Assembly (NCBI GenBank): GCA_003697135.1
Contig: RFGC01000018.1
Coordinates: 62,001-126,000 of the forward strand
Source: Acidobacteriota bacterium
Lineage (GTDB): Bacteria; Acidobacteriota; Blastocatellia; Pyrinomonadales; Pyrinomonadaceae
Length of the DNA: 64,000 nucleotides
Direction: 5' to 3'
The notes under the pieces are model-generated. The model did not search any database. It was not told where the DNA came from and worked only from the letters and a program-made list of their open reading frames with translations. Position numbers and translations under genes: made by a program. How positions within the stretch are numbered: the stretch's first letter is position 1; the number at the start of each line of letters is the position of its first letter. Positions 9,601 through 18,691 of the stretch are shown here, piece after piece.

Positions 9601-10098
9601 ATGAAAATAAGATATTCCCGTAAATTCCTTACTTTAATTCTGCTTTTGTTTTTGCCTTTGAGCATCTCTGCGCAGAAGAATATAGAGCAGAAAGTTCAGC
9701 GCGATCCAGTCCTTGAAGCTGACTCAATGCATAATCTAGACGTGGCTAGATTGATGTTTCGATTGCGGAAGGCATACAAGGGCGTTTTGATGCGGTGTGA
9801 AGAGATAATAGCGGCGAATCCAAACTTTTCAAGAATGGACGAGGTGCTTTATCTTTCAGGCATGAGCAGTTACTATCTTCTAGAAGGCAAAGGAAGCCAA
9901 AAAATAGACCTCAGAAACGAAAGGGAAAAAGAGAAATATAATCCCGAAAAGCTCCTGACAGATGCTATTGTTTATCTAAAAATTTTGGTTGAAAAATATC
10001 CACAAAGTCGTTTTCGTGAAGAAGCCGAAAGAACTCTGAAACTCCTAGAAGAAAAATACAAGACAAACGCTGAAAAGAAGGTTGAAGGAGCAAACTGA
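9601..10098 (+). CDS. Small exported BamD/TPR-like protein
   Basis: A 165-aa protein with a clear signal peptide (hydrophobic LTLILLLFLPLSISAQ) and a helical body with TPR-like pairs ending in AIVYLKILVEKYPQSRFREEAERTL, a pattern common in BamD-like and tol-pal-associated TPR proteins. It lacks a lipobox cysteine, so it is likely periplasmic. The exact role is not known. It is monocistronic or the last gene of the purL-side run and is closed by a strong bidirectional terminator. Confidence 0.6.
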   Translation: MKIRYSRKFLTLILLLFLPLSISAQKNIEQKVQRDPVLEADSMHNLDVARLMFRLRKAYKGVLMRCEEIIAANPNFSRMDEVLYLSGMSSYYLLEGKGSQKIDLRNEREKEKYNPEKLLTDAIVYLKILVEKYPQSRFREEAERTLKLLEEKYKTNAEKKVEGAN

Positions 10099-10131
10099 AA
10101 AGATTGTAAAAGTAAAGATTACCGTAAAAGT

Positions 10132-10176
10132 AAAAAGCGTGCTTCATTTTCACTATGAAGCACGCTTTTTTGTTTT
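10132..10176. terminator. Bidirectional rho-independent terminator
   Basis: A perfect 16-bp inverted repeat (AAAAAGCGTGCTTCAT at 10132-10147, complement at 10155-10170) with a 7-nt loop, followed by T-rich sequence on the plus strand and giving a T tract on the minus strand too. It sits between two convergent genes and would end both transcripts. Confidence 0.92.
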
Positions 10177-10188
10177 GTGAAACAACTT

Positions 10189-13100
10189 TTAGAATTGCAA
10201 TCTGATACCGAATTGCATTTGGAAGACAGGTGTTCTCGTAAAGTTTCCGCCACGAGGAGTAATTATGTTGCCGTTGGTGTCGCGAATCTGGCGGAAGTTT
10301 GGATTAGTAGCTCCTACAAGTCCGCAGTTGACATCTCTAACTGCGCAATACCATGTTTGCTGACCGCCGTATTGAATGTTGGAATTGTTAAAGAGGTTAA
10401 AGAACTCAGTTGAGAAGATGAGACGGCGGTTTTCAGCAAATCTGAAGCCTTTTTGAACTCGCAAATCTACTAAGTATTCGCTTCGATTTCGGAAAGCATT
10501 TCTCTTGATTGGAACGCCTGGTGCCAAATAAGGACGGTCATTGTTGATACTATCAAGGTTTACGTCTGAACCAACGACAGCATCCATTGGCAAACCTGAT
10601 CTCAAGCGAATGGCGCTCGAGACTTCAAAGCCATAAGGCAAGAAGAAAACAGGATAGGCTAAGAATTGATGGGTTCTATCAAGCCTTGCCCGTCCATATT
10701 CAGGTCTTAAGTCAAAGGAGTTTTCGTAGAAAATCCCGGTTGCATTTCTCTCATTGTCGTCATCGGAGAGATTGCGGGAAAGCGTGTAATAGACATTGAT
10801 GTTTGCCCACTTGCGGACGAATCGCATTCTAAGTGTAAGCGCACGGAATAGCGATTGGGCTGATGATTCTCTAAGAACAAGCCTTCCTATTTGTGGCACA
10901 GGACGCAGAGAGCGATTGAAGCAAGGCCTTTGTGCAAGGTTGTTCGTGCAATTTGCTGGGCTTGGAGCTGGCAAGTTTATATCACGGTTTCGCTGCAGCT
11001 TGATGGTCTTTACTTGGCTGTAGTCTATGCCTAAGACAAGATTTGGCAAAAATTCCTTTTCGTATCCGATACCGAATTGGTAGGCTATCGGATTGTCGAA
11101 GTCATTTTGCATTGCGATCAAGTTAGCTCCAAAACCTGGAGGAGGCGTCGTTGTTCCTAAAGCAGCGGCGATTTGTTGAAGTTGTTGTGGAGTCAGTGTT
11201 GGCAAATTATTGAGTGGGCGAGTGTTCAAGTTGATCCCTAAAATGGCAAACTGTCTGAAAACAGTAGTTGGATTACAAGCAGCGGGATTAGGTGGATTAG
11301 GCGGAGTGCAATTTCCACCTGTTGCATTCATTATAGCCACATACTGCGGATTGTTTTGCAAGAAAGTATTTAAGTTGAAACCTGCGGGCAGCGAGAAAGG
11401 TAATTGCACCGAAACGTCTCCCGGAGGAAGTCTGAAGTTATTCACGGGAGCAGCAAGAAGAAGTAGCGGCGTGCGCGCATAGTAAATTCCACTGTATCCT
11501 CGCAAAACCGATTTGCCGTCACCTAAAATGTCCCATGCGAAACCAAGGCGTGGTCCTATCTGCCAGTCGCTGTCAGGGATTATAGTTGGGTCGAATCCAC
11601 GACCTCCTAAAAGCGGGAAAGATGCACTCTTTATCAAGTTTATTACCTGATCGTTTCCAAGTTCTGGTGAGGGGTTAAACTGTTTTTCTATTCGTAAGCC
11701 GTAATTCAAGGTGAAGTTAGGTCTCAAGCGCCAAGAATCTTGTCCATAGAAGGCAAGCTCTTGAACCCTGAAGGATGCCAGCAGATTTCCAATCTGCTGA
11801 TTGTAAAAAGTATTCCCGTCAAATCTTCTGTCATTTGGGTTTGTCGGATCGACTGAAAGAACTTGTAGAGCAGTGTTTCCGCTCACATTGAAGGAATAGG
11901 CGCCGAATTGATTAAATCCAAATTTTTGAAAGGTGAAGATGTCGCTAAATTCGACTCCAAACTTTGCGGTATGGTTACCTTTGGTGACTGATAGCCCGTC
12001 AACAAACTGAATCCTATTGTCATATTGTTCCGTGGGCAAAAAGCTCCTTGTTCCATAGAGTCCAACACCTGATATTGAAACCAAAGGTGTCAAAGCATTT
12101 GCTTCACGCGGACGGACACCGCGTGCATATTGAAAGCGAAAGTCATTGACGTAACTAGAACCAAGGGTGCTGTTTAACTGGGCAACAAAAACGTAGTTCC
12201 TATCTCTTTCGATTCCTTCATTTGAAACAGCAGCGTCTATAATTGGATTAAACAGAACACCTACGTCACCAACAGATACACTGTTTTTCCCGACACCTCT
12301 GTTTGTGCTAAAGCGGAAATTGGCAGAATTACTATTGTTTATGATCCAGTCAATTCTACCTAATCCAGCTATGGCGTCGTTCGTTAGCTGATAGCTTGTT
12401 TCGAGAGATTTCAGATAGTCGTAAGCTTCTTGATTTGCAGATGTTCGCGTGATATTTCCTAAACCGAAAACAACGCTTCTATCAGCTCTGAATCTTTGTC
12501 CTTCAACGGATGCGAAGTAAAACAGTTTATTTTTAATGAAAGGACCGCCTATGCTTCCACCTAATTGTTGTTGAGTCGGTGCAGCGACTATTTTAATGTT
12601 GTTTTCTCTTTCTATGGCTTTGACAAATTTGTGGTTTACAGAAAACTGTTCTGGACGTAGTAAGTAGAATGCGGTTCCTCTGAATTCATTTGTCCCACTT
12701 TTTGTGACGACATTGATGATTCCCCCAGAGGACCTTCCGAATTCAGCTGAATATCCAGCGGCAACGACCTGGAATTCTTTAATAGATTCCTGCGGGATTG
12801 TAGGAGCGAAGTTCGATCGCTCACCTCCACGAATTCCGCCAAAGAACGGTTGATTGTAGTCAACTCCATCAACATTGATGTTTGAGTTTATCCCTCTTTG
12901 ACCAGAAAGCGAGATTTGGTTTCTTTCTGTATCAATCTGTGCTGTCGGTGTTAAAGTTGCAAAATCTTGAAAGCGTCTTCCATTAATCGGTAAGTTTTGA
13001 ATTGCCGTTTCACTAACGACAGCGTCAAAGTTACTTTGAGTAGTCTGAATGCTTTCAGCAGTTATAACAACTTCAATTTCTGTCCCTGCAACACCCAGAG

Positions 13101-13437
13101 AGAGGCTGGCATTGGTAACGCGTCCGACTTGCACTTCAACTTTCAGTTTGTTTTCGGAGAAATTCGGCGCTGATGCTGCTATCTCATATTCGCCAGGTTG
13201 CAGAGAGACAAAGTTGTAAATGCCTTCATTGTTAGTGGTCGTTGTTAATTCAAACCCTGTGCTGAGATTTTTTGCTTTAACTGTTGCATTTGGAATAACT
13301 GCGCCAGTGGAGTCAGTTACTATGCCAGTTATTCCGCCTGTTCCTGCCTGCGCAAAAACTTGCGTCAGGCTTAGGAAACAGCAAAAGACGACAAACGTAA
13401 AAACACGAAACATGCTCCAAACAGATTCTCCTTTCAT
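10189..13437 (-). CDS. Oar-type TonB-dependent receptor
   Basis: A 1082-aa outer-membrane protein. Order: signal peptide (to about residue 30, QVFAQAG), carboxypeptidase-regulatory-like Ig domain (GGITGIVTDSTGAVIPNATV, residues 33-115), plug domain (LPINGRRFQDFATLTP; DGVDYNQPFFGG; EFGRSSGGIINVVTKSGTNE), and a long beta-barrel ending in the aromatic terminus FGIRLQF. This architecture is strongly expanded in Acidobacteriota and in Bacteroidota/Myxococcota Oar proteins; its substrate (glycan, peptide or siderophore) is not shown. AGGAGA lies 9 nt before the ATG. It is single, with no SusD-like partner or TonB/ExbBD nearby. Confidence 0.93.
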   Translation of the reverse strand: MKGESVWSMFRVFTFVVFCCFLSLTQVFAQAGTGGITGIVTDSTGAVIPNATVKAKNLSTGFELTTTTNNEGIYNFVSLQPGEYEIAASAPNFSENKLKVEVQVGRVTNASLSLGVAGTEIEVVITAESIQTTQSNFDAVVSETAIQNLPINGRRFQDFATLTPTAQIDTERNQISLSGQRGINSNINVDGVDYNQPFFGGIRGGERSNFAPTIPQESIKEFQVVAAGYSAEFGRSSGGIINVVTKSGTNEFRGTAFYLLRPEQFSVNHKFVKAIERENNIKIVAAPTQQQLGGSIGGPFIKNKLFYFASVEGQRFRADRSVVFGLGNITRTSANQEAYDYLKSLETSYQLTNDAIAGLGRIDWIINNSNSANFRFSTNRGVGKNSVSVGDVGVLFNPIIDAAVSNEGIERDRNYVFVAQLNSTLGSSYVNDFRFQYARGVRPREANALTPLVSISGVGLYGTRSFLPTEQYDNRIQFVDGLSVTKGNHTAKFGVEFSDIFTFQKFGFNQFGAYSFNVSGNTALQVLSVDPTNPNDRRFDGNTFYNQQIGNLLASFRVQELAFYGQDSWRLRPNFTLNYGLRIEKQFNPSPELGNDQVINLIKSASFPLLGGRGFDPTIIPDSDWQIGPRLGFAWDILGDGKSVLRGYSGIYYARTPLLLLAAPVNNFRLPPGDVSVQLPFSLPAGFNLNTFLQNNPQYVAIMNATGGNCTPPNPPNPAACNPTTVFRQFAILGINLNTRPLNNLPTLTPQQLQQIAAALGTTTPPPGFGANLIAMQNDFDNPIAYQFGIGYEKEFLPNLVLGIDYSQVKTIKLQRNRDINLPAPSPANCTNNLAQRPCFNRSLRPVPQIGRLVLRESSAQSLFRALTLRMRFVRKWANINVYYTLSRNLSDDDNERNATGIFYENSFDLRPEYGRARLDRTHQFLAYPVFFLPYGFEVSSAIRLRSGLPMDAVVGSDVNLDSINNDRPYLAPGVPIKRNAFRNRSEYLVDLRVQKGFRFAENRRLIFSTEFFNLFNNSNIQYGGQQTWYCAVRDVNCGLVGATNPNFRQIRDTNGNIITPRGGNFTRTPVFQMQFGIRLQF

Positions 13438-13472
13438 AACTTTTCTCCTGAATTTTTGTTGTTAAATTGCAA

Positions 13473-13500
13473 ATCTTACATGAATTTGTCAGCGTTTCAA
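13473..13500 (-). promoter_or_regulatory. Possible promoter of the TonB receptor gene
   Basis: On the minus strand TTGAAA and TAAGAT are separated by 16 nt, about 35-60 nt before the start codon. This is a reasonable sigma70-like match in an otherwise gene-free, AT-rich stretch (13438-13699). The same stretch holds a small hairpin, TGCTAAAA/TTTTAGCA (13610-13630), of unclear function. Confidence 0.4.
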
Positions 13501-13699
13501 ACTAATTTGCACTTCCAAAAAACTGAATGTTATCCATTTTTTTGGAAATGCTCTTTTTGCAAAAGCTAGTCAAAATCGCATATTCAAAATTGCTGACGAT
13601 TTTTGACCCTGCTAAAATTCGTTTTTAGCAATTTTCAAGCCAAAATCCTAAACTAATGATTCAAAGTTACGATTTTTTGATCTTCAAATTAACTTTTGC

Positions 13700-16054
13700 T
13701 TAATAATAACTCGAAGGTATCGGGACGTCAGATGAACTGCCGAAACTGACGGTTGTATAACCACTTGTGCTTCGTAGTAAGTGCCAAATACCATTTCGGT
13801 AAACTGCAATATCAATGCGTCCGTCGCCATCGTAGTCCCCCGGAACAGGTTTATCAATGGAAATACCAAATTGAACCGCGGTAAAACCTTGTTGGCTTCT
13901 CAAAAGATACCAGACGCCGTTTCGATAAACCGCTATATCGGTTTTTCCATCACCATCGTAGTCAGCTTGAACAGGCTTATCGGTAGAAATACCGAACTGA
14001 ACAGCGGTAAAACCTAGCTGACTTCGCAAGATATACCAAATCCCATTGCGGAAAACTGCTATGTCGTCGAGTCCGTCTCCATCATAATCGCCGGGAACTG
14101 GTTTGTCACCACTTGCTCCAAACTGCACAACTTGCAAAGGATTTGGACCGCCGGAACTATTCCAAATATACCAATTTCCTTCAGATGGTCTAAAGACTGC
14201 TGTATCGGTGAAGCCATCGCCGTTATAGTCTGCAGCAACCGGAATATCTGCGCTTGAGCCGAATTGCTGAGAGCGAAAGATTCGATTTTGCAAATACCAA
14301 GTGCCATCAGATGGACGATAAACAGCAAAATCGGTTCTGCCGTTTCCATCGTAATCATGCGGAACGAGTGTATCGGTTGAAGCGCCGAAATTAAAAACCT
14401 TAAGCGTTTGGTTCGAGCTTTGCAGGATATACCAAGCGCCTTCCGAAGGGCGGAAAACTGATATGTCAGTTTTTCCATCACCATCGAAGTCTGCAGGTTT
14501 ATTTTTTGGAGGCTTTATGCCTGCAACAGGACCTTCAGCTATATTTCCGTCAATGTTGAATGTAACACCGCCCCAGGTTTCATTATGCGGAGCTTGATAT
14601 TGTTTGATTCTTTGGCGATTGTTCCAGACATCATTCGGGATTTGAGGTGATGGTGGAGCATAATACCATACGGAAGCTACATTATCCCAGCGTGCCATCC
14701 AGATTGCGTCCATTCGGCTTTGAACGGGGATGTTTATCCAGTCGTTTACTGCATTTACTGGTGAACCGTAAGTGCCAGAAACATAGCCTAATTCTTTCAA
14801 CCGATCAGTCCAGCCTTTCAAGAAAGCTTTTACAGCATTCCTGCATCCGGGCGTGCTTTGCGTTTCGTCGTATCTTTCCATGTCATAGTAGAGAATAGTG
14901 CCTTGCGTTAAACCGAGATTATTTGCATCTGCAATGGCAATATCTGCTTCGCTACGTCCTTGTTGTTCGGCGACTATTGGATCAGAGCTGTGCTTTGCGC
15001 AATTTGTGCAACTAGAACACGGAGCTTGATAGCCTACAACCGTTGGAATCAAGCCCCAACCCATTGCGGAAACTTGCGTAACCCATGAAGCAGTTAGTTG
15101 CGGCTGTGAACATCCACGATTGCGTCCCGAAATGTATATGTTCGCATCATAAAACGGCGAAAAATCCCACCATGTTTGCATTTGCGAAACCGTAGCGGCA
15201 GTGCATTTATCAAAACCTCGATTCAGACTTGTGCGAATCGAGCCTCCGGGAGAAGTAGTCGCAAGAACAGAATTTTCTGCTCTTAATCTCGCTTTTTGCT
15301 TTTCTAATTCAAAAGATTCTCTAATCTTTGCAGGCGTTACGTCTTTTCCGTTTATGAAAATCCTTGTTTCTTGAAGGCAGCCTGTTTTGAAGCCAGCACA
15401 ATAACCCTCTCTGAGCAACCGCCATGTGCCTTTTATCTCGCTTTCAATCTCGTCGGAAGTTTTGATGACCGAAAAACTTCTTTCAAAAATCCAGCTTTCT
15501 CCGCCATCATTTGTGAAGTAAAAGGCTTGCCGTATAAAATTCGAGCTTGATTGCAGACGAAGATGAAGCCAAGCATTTTTAGTGTCCAAGAGTTTTAGTT
15601 CGACTCTGTCGAGATTTGCTTCCATCAGGTCATCCAAACGTAGCGTTACTACTTTTCTTTCCCAATTTTTACCGCCATCAAATGTTTGCAAAAGCCATAA
15701 GCTAGAAAAATCTGTTACGATAGCCCAGCCTCTGTTTCTATCTAAAAACGAAATCTCGCTAATTGATTCATTCTCATTTATCGGCAGAGGAACTTCTTGC
15801 CAAGAATCGCCACTGTTTTCGGTGAAAAACAAACTTCTATCTGTGTAAACAAAACCAGAGGTATCGTTGAAAACTTGAAAACCTTCTATTTCCCATTTGG
15901 TAGCTCCTGCTGTAAAATCCTTTTCTCTTGACAAATAACCAACATCAGAGTTCAGCAAATCAGTCAAGGATAGTCCATGCGCTCCGTAGAAATTTTTCGG
16001 AGTTGCAACAAAAATCAGGAAACTGACGAATAGAATTAAAGATAAGTTTCTCAT
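13700..16054 (-). CDS. Secreted BNR / DUF1906 / FG-GAP-repeat protein
   Basis: A 784-aa exported mosaic. After a signal peptide (residues 1-24), residues ~40-200 carry BNR/Ycf48-like strands (FFTENSGDSWQEV, TFDGGKNWERKV, FTNDGGESWIFE). A DUF1906 (glycoside-hydrolase-like TIM barrel) domain follows, starting near GFDKCTAATVSQMQTWW, with ILYYDMERYDE and WMARWDN. Residues ~520-784 are six FG-GAP/VCBS-type repeats of 42-47 residues with calcium loops such as DYDGDGKTD and the consensus AVYRNGxWYLLRS. It is likely a cell-surface carbohydrate- or peptidoglycan-interacting protein, but the catalytic activity of DUF1906 is unproven. GAGAG upstream of the ATG serves as a weak ribosome site. Confidence 0.82.
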   Translation of the reverse strand: MRNLSLILFVSFLIFVATPKNFYGAHGLSLTDLLNSDVGYLSREKDFTAGATKWEIEGFQVFNDTSGFVYTDRSLFFTENSGDSWQEVPLPINENESISEISFLDRNRGWAIVTDFSSLWLLQTFDGGKNWERKVVTLRLDDLMEANLDRVELKLLDTKNAWLHLRLQSSSNFIRQAFYFTNDGGESWIFERSFSVIKTSDEIESEIKGTWRLLREGYCAGFKTGCLQETRIFINGKDVTPAKIRESFELEKQKARLRAENSVLATTSPGGSIRTSLNRGFDKCTAATVSQMQTWWDFSPFYDANIYISGRNRGCSQPQLTASWVTQVSAMGWGLIPTVVGYQAPCSSCTNCAKHSSDPIVAEQQGRSEADIAIADANNLGLTQGTILYYDMERYDETQSTPGCRNAVKAFLKGWTDRLKELGYVSGTYGSPVNAVNDWINIPVQSRMDAIWMARWDNVASVWYYAPPSPQIPNDVWNNRQRIKQYQAPHNETWGGVTFNIDGNIAEGPVAGIKPPKNKPADFDGDGKTDISVFRPSEGAWYILQSSNQTLKVFNFGASTDTLVPHDYDGNGRTDFAVYRPSDGTWYLQNRIFRSQQFGSSADIPVAADYNGDGFTDTAVFRPSEGNWYIWNSSGGPNPLQVVQFGASGDKPVPGDYDGDGLDDIAVFRNGIWYILRSQLGFTAVQFGISTDKPVQADYDGDGKTDIAVYRNGVWYLLRSQQGFTAVQFGISIDKPVPGDYDGDGRIDIAVYRNGIWHLLRSTSGYTTVSFGSSSDVPIPSSYY

Positions 16055-16100
16055 AAACTACTCTCTACCAGTATTGGTCCCGTTTATGGTATCGGGAGCA

Positions 16101-16106
16101 ATTATA
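16101..16106 (-). promoter_or_regulatory. -10-like element for the BNR/FG-GAP protein gene
   Basis: A perfect TATAAT on the minus strand lies 46 nt before the start codon. No convincing -35 box is seen at the right distance, so support is limited to one hexamer. The 298-nt space to the PilZ gene (16055-16352) otherwise holds only the promoter described next. Confidence 0.35.
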
Positions 16107-16251
16107 ACTCAAGCGAATTGTTATTTGGAAAGGGAAAGTATGAAATTTTTGTTGATTCTGCAACTTTTTTGAGATTTTTTTCGTCTATAGAATCGTCGAA
16201 AAAAATCGTTCTAGAAAATTTTGTTTGAGCGGTTTGAGCGATTTTGAAAAC

Positions 16252-16280
16252 TTGACTTTTTTGTAATTTTGGTTTAATTT
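16252..16280 (+). promoter_or_regulatory. Sigma70-like promoter for the PilZ-like gene
   Basis: TTGACT and TAATTT are spaced by exactly 17 nt, ending 72 nt before the ATG at 16353. This is among the best promoter-like matches in the window. Confidence 0.55.
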
Positions 16281-16352
16281 TTGATTGCAAGTGGCGAAAG
16301 GAATTTTTCGGCATTGCAAAAAATAAGCGAGAAAGGGAGGGTAAAGAGTCTT

Positions 16353-16754
16353 ATGGCAACAAAGAATGAATCATTAGGAGGCAATAATCGTTACTTTCAT
16401 CAGCGGATAATGGCCCATTTGCCGGTTAAGGCCAGCTGGGTTGATAAGGTAACAGGAAAGCGAATTGAGGTTGAAGGTTTAACCGAGCACATAGGAGAAA
16501 AAAGCGCTTTGGTTAATCTCAACACTCTTCCACCTGTTGGAGGTGAAATCAGCTTGCGCGTTTTAGACGAAGATAAGACTTTGATTGAAGTTCCTGCCGA
16601 AGTCATCAGAGTCGAACGCGATCCGAGCAAGCCTTTAGCTGCTCTTTCCATAGTTGAGAACATAAAGAAATGGAAGAGTATAGCCATGACAGCAGCTCAA
16701 GAATGGGTTGCTCGCCAATGGAAGCTCAACTATGAAGAGGAATGGGCGAACTGA
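16353..16754 (+). CDS. PilZ-like domain protein
   Basis: A 133-aa soluble protein whose core reads like a PilZ beta-barrel: a short N-terminal strand (RIMAHLPVKASWVD), a GLTEHIGEKSALVNL turn, LPPVGGEISLRV, and a closing EVPAEVIRVERDPSKPLAAL strand. The canonical c-di-GMP RxxxR and D/NxSxxG motifs are not intact, so it may be a non-binding or divergent member. The start at 16353 follows a GGGAGGG stretch; the longer reading frame to 16281 has no such support. A clean terminator follows, so it is probably transcribed alone. Confidence 0.6.
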   Translation: MATKNESLGGNNRYFHQRIMAHLPVKASWVDKVTGKRIEVEGLTEHIGEKSALVNLNTLPPVGGEISLRVLDEDKTLIEVPAEVIRVERDPSKPLAALSIVENIKKWKSIAMTAAQEWVARQWKLNYEEEWAN

Positions 16755-16780
16755 TGGACAAGCAAAAGATGAGTGGGAAG

Positions 16781-16812
16781 GGAGAAACCTATGTTAAGGT
16801 TTCTCCTTTTTT
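16781..16812 (+). terminator. Rho-independent terminator after the PilZ-like gene
   Basis: GGAGAAACC (16781-16789) and GGTTTCTCC (16798-16806) form a perfect 9-bp stem with an 8-nt loop, followed by six T residues. Confidence 0.93.
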
Positions 16813-16995
16813 GCCTTTGCAAAAAATCATTTTATGTCTTTGCAAGCTAACTGTTTGTGGCTTTGCATAGTGAATCTTTTTTGCGTTCGCAAAACTTCCT
16901 TCACTCGATTTTTCAAAATAAGAGTGGTTTTGCAGGTTTTCAGAGACTTAGCTTTGCATCTCACTTTTTTAGTCCAAAAGGGCTTGGTGCGGAGC

Positions 16996-18111
16996 ATGGA
17001 AGTGTCTCAGAAAGTAGGGCTACTTTCTGAGAAAGCAGGGCTACTTGCTTTATGTAGCTTGTTATTTTTGTTATGTTCTGCTTTTGCACAACAGCAAACA
17101 CATCAGCAAGCACAAAAGCCTCTGACACAAACAGAATACGTTCGGTTGCTTTTTGATCTTGAAAAAAATCCAAAAAAGCGAGATGAGGTTATTCAAATCA
17201 TTCGCACGCGCGGAATAGATTTTGAAGTAACTGATGGCATCAGAGGGCTTACCGCTACCAAAAGTCGAAATGATACGGAGTTAAGGCGTGTTCTAGAAGA
17301 AGCTGCCAGAAAAAGAAAAAATCCTGCAATAGCGACTTTGCCTAGCGAAAGAGAAAGTTTTGAAATCCTCACGAAAGCCAGAACAGTGGCACTTGAAACA
17401 GTTGAAAAGATGCCTGATTTTGTTGTGAAGCAAGCTATTCAGCGTTTTATCGCTTATGCAGGAACAAATAATTTTCAAACTTTGGATAGATTGATAGTTG
17501 CTGTCAGCTACCGTTCTGATGGCAGAGAGGAATACAAAGTTTTGAGCATCAACGGAGTTTTGCAGGACGATTCAAATTATAAATCAAGCTACGAAGAAGT
17601 TGGTGGAACAAGTTCCACAGGTGAATTCGTAACCGTCCTTGCGACAGTTTTCAAGCCTGAAAACGAGACAAAATTCAGGCTGATTGATACAGACTTAATC
17701 AACCAAAGACGTGCTTTTATTTACGAGTTCGAGATTGAAAAAGAAAGAGCGCGTCAGCAAATCGTCTCTGTTGCGGATTCTTATGCCTCGACCATATCGG
17801 GAATGAAAGGTAGAGTCTGGATAGACCAGGAAAATTTTCGGGTTTTGAGAATCGAATCAGAAGCAACCGAAATACCTTCGGACTTTCCCGTCAAATCGGC
17901 AATCCGAAAGATTGATTACGGTTGGGTTACAATTGCTGATCGAGAATACTTCTTGCCTGTTCTTTCGGAAGTTCGTCTGGTTTTTCGTCAAGATGGAAAA
18001 CTTTTCGAGACGAGAAATTTGATTCGCTTTCGGGAATATAGAAAATTCGGCTCAGAAGTTCGAGTCTTGGACGAAGATGAGGAAATTATCAAAGAAAATC
18101 CGAACAGGTAA
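16996..18111 (+). CDS. Exported protein of unknown function
   Basis: A 371-aa product with a signal peptide (GLLALCSLLFLLCSAFAQQ). The body contains coiled/helical segments and a C-terminal beta-rich domain (GMKGRVWIDQENFRVLRIESEA, FREYRKFGSEVRV) like outer-membrane lipoprotein-sorting LolA-type or DUF-type folds in which a lipid-binding half-barrel is described. I do not recognise a named family. The start at 16996 (GGAG upstream) is chosen because earlier in-frame starts add a non-signal-like N-terminus. Its signal-peptide region contains a 21-nt tandem duplication. Confidence 0.6.
   Translation: MEVSQKVGLLSEKAGLLALCSLLFLLCSAFAQQQTHQQAQKPLTQTEYVRLLFDLEKNPKKRDEVIQIIRTRGIDFEVTDGIRGLTATKSRNDTELRRVLEEAARKRKNPAIATLPSERESFEILTKARTVALETVEKMPDFVVKQAIQRFIAYAGTNNFQTLDRLIVAVSYRSDGREEYKVLSINGVLQDDSNYKSSYEEVGGTSSTGEFVTVLATVFKPENETKFRLIDTDLINQRRAFIYEFEIEKERARQQIVSVADSYASTISGMKGRVWIDQENFRVLRIESEATEIPSDFPVKSAIRKIDYGWVTIADREYFLPVLSEVRLVFRQDGKLFETRNLIRFREYRKFGSEVRVLDEDEEIIKENPNR
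17005..17046 (+). repeat. 21-nt tandem duplication with an internal palindrome
   Basis: Two 21-nt units (17005-17025 and 17026-17046) differ at two positions and encode SQKVGLL / SEKAGLL in the signal peptide. CTCAGAAAGTAG (17006-17017) and CTACTTTCTGAG (17020-17031) form a perfect 12-bp inverted repeat around GG. Confidence 0.85.
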
Positions 18112-18194
18112 CCTTTATAGCCTTTTCTATCAGTCTTTCAAAAATCTTCTCTCGCTAAAGATGATCGCTAAATTCTTTTCGATGAAATGGAAAC

Positions 18195-18668
18195 ATGGAG
18201 TTTGCTGAGCTATCAGAACTTGTAAAAAGAGGAGGAGGTTATCATTTTGAGTTCAAGCTAGAAGAAGAAAGCAATGAGGATTTTGCGAAGACAATCGCGT
18301 GTGTTGCAAATACATATGGCGGCAAGATTCTTATCGGCGTTGGTGATGGCAGTGAATTCATTGGTGTTTCAGATGTTGATAAGGTCATGCTCAGGTTGGA
18401 CGACATAGCAACGAACCACTGTGAGCCGCTTGTAACTATCTTGCAAGAGTCGGTTTAGTCGAAGATAAGGTTGTCGTGGTGGTTTGCGTTGAGAAAGGTA
18501 GTCAAAGACCCTATAGAACGAAAAGCGGGCAAGTATACGTGCGTTCTTCAAGCGGCTGTCTTCAAGCATCTAGAGAGGAATTGCTTAGAATTTTCCAGTC
18601 TGCTGAAAGTTTATGACGAATTGCCAATCAGTTGGGCTACAATCTCTGATTTAGACTTTATGATGTGA
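18195..18668 (+). pseudogene. Decayed AlbA_2 (Schlafen-type) domain gene
   Basis: The first frame starts as a typical AlbA_2 domain (GGYHFEFKLEE, ACVANTYGGKILIGVGDGS) but stops at 18456. The domain continues in the -1 frame from about 18440 with VGLVEDKVVVVVCVEKGSQ, then RPYRTKSGQVYVRSSSG and SREELLRIFQSAES, stopping near 18617. The next expected piece, YDELPISWATISDLDFMM, is back in the original frame and ends at 18668. Intact relatives are longer (often RecG-like or winged-helix regulators, also phage/defence-linked Schlafen-like proteins). Two shifts plus the lost C-terminus make this a pseudogene. Confidence 0.82.
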
Positions 18669-18691
18669 TTTGCGCAGGCTGAGAGTAGAAC

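Noticed and set aside
16102-16314. A 70-codon minus-strand frame between the BNR/FG-GAP and PilZ-like genes
   Set aside because: Low-complexity, no ribosome site, and it covers both promoter-like regions.
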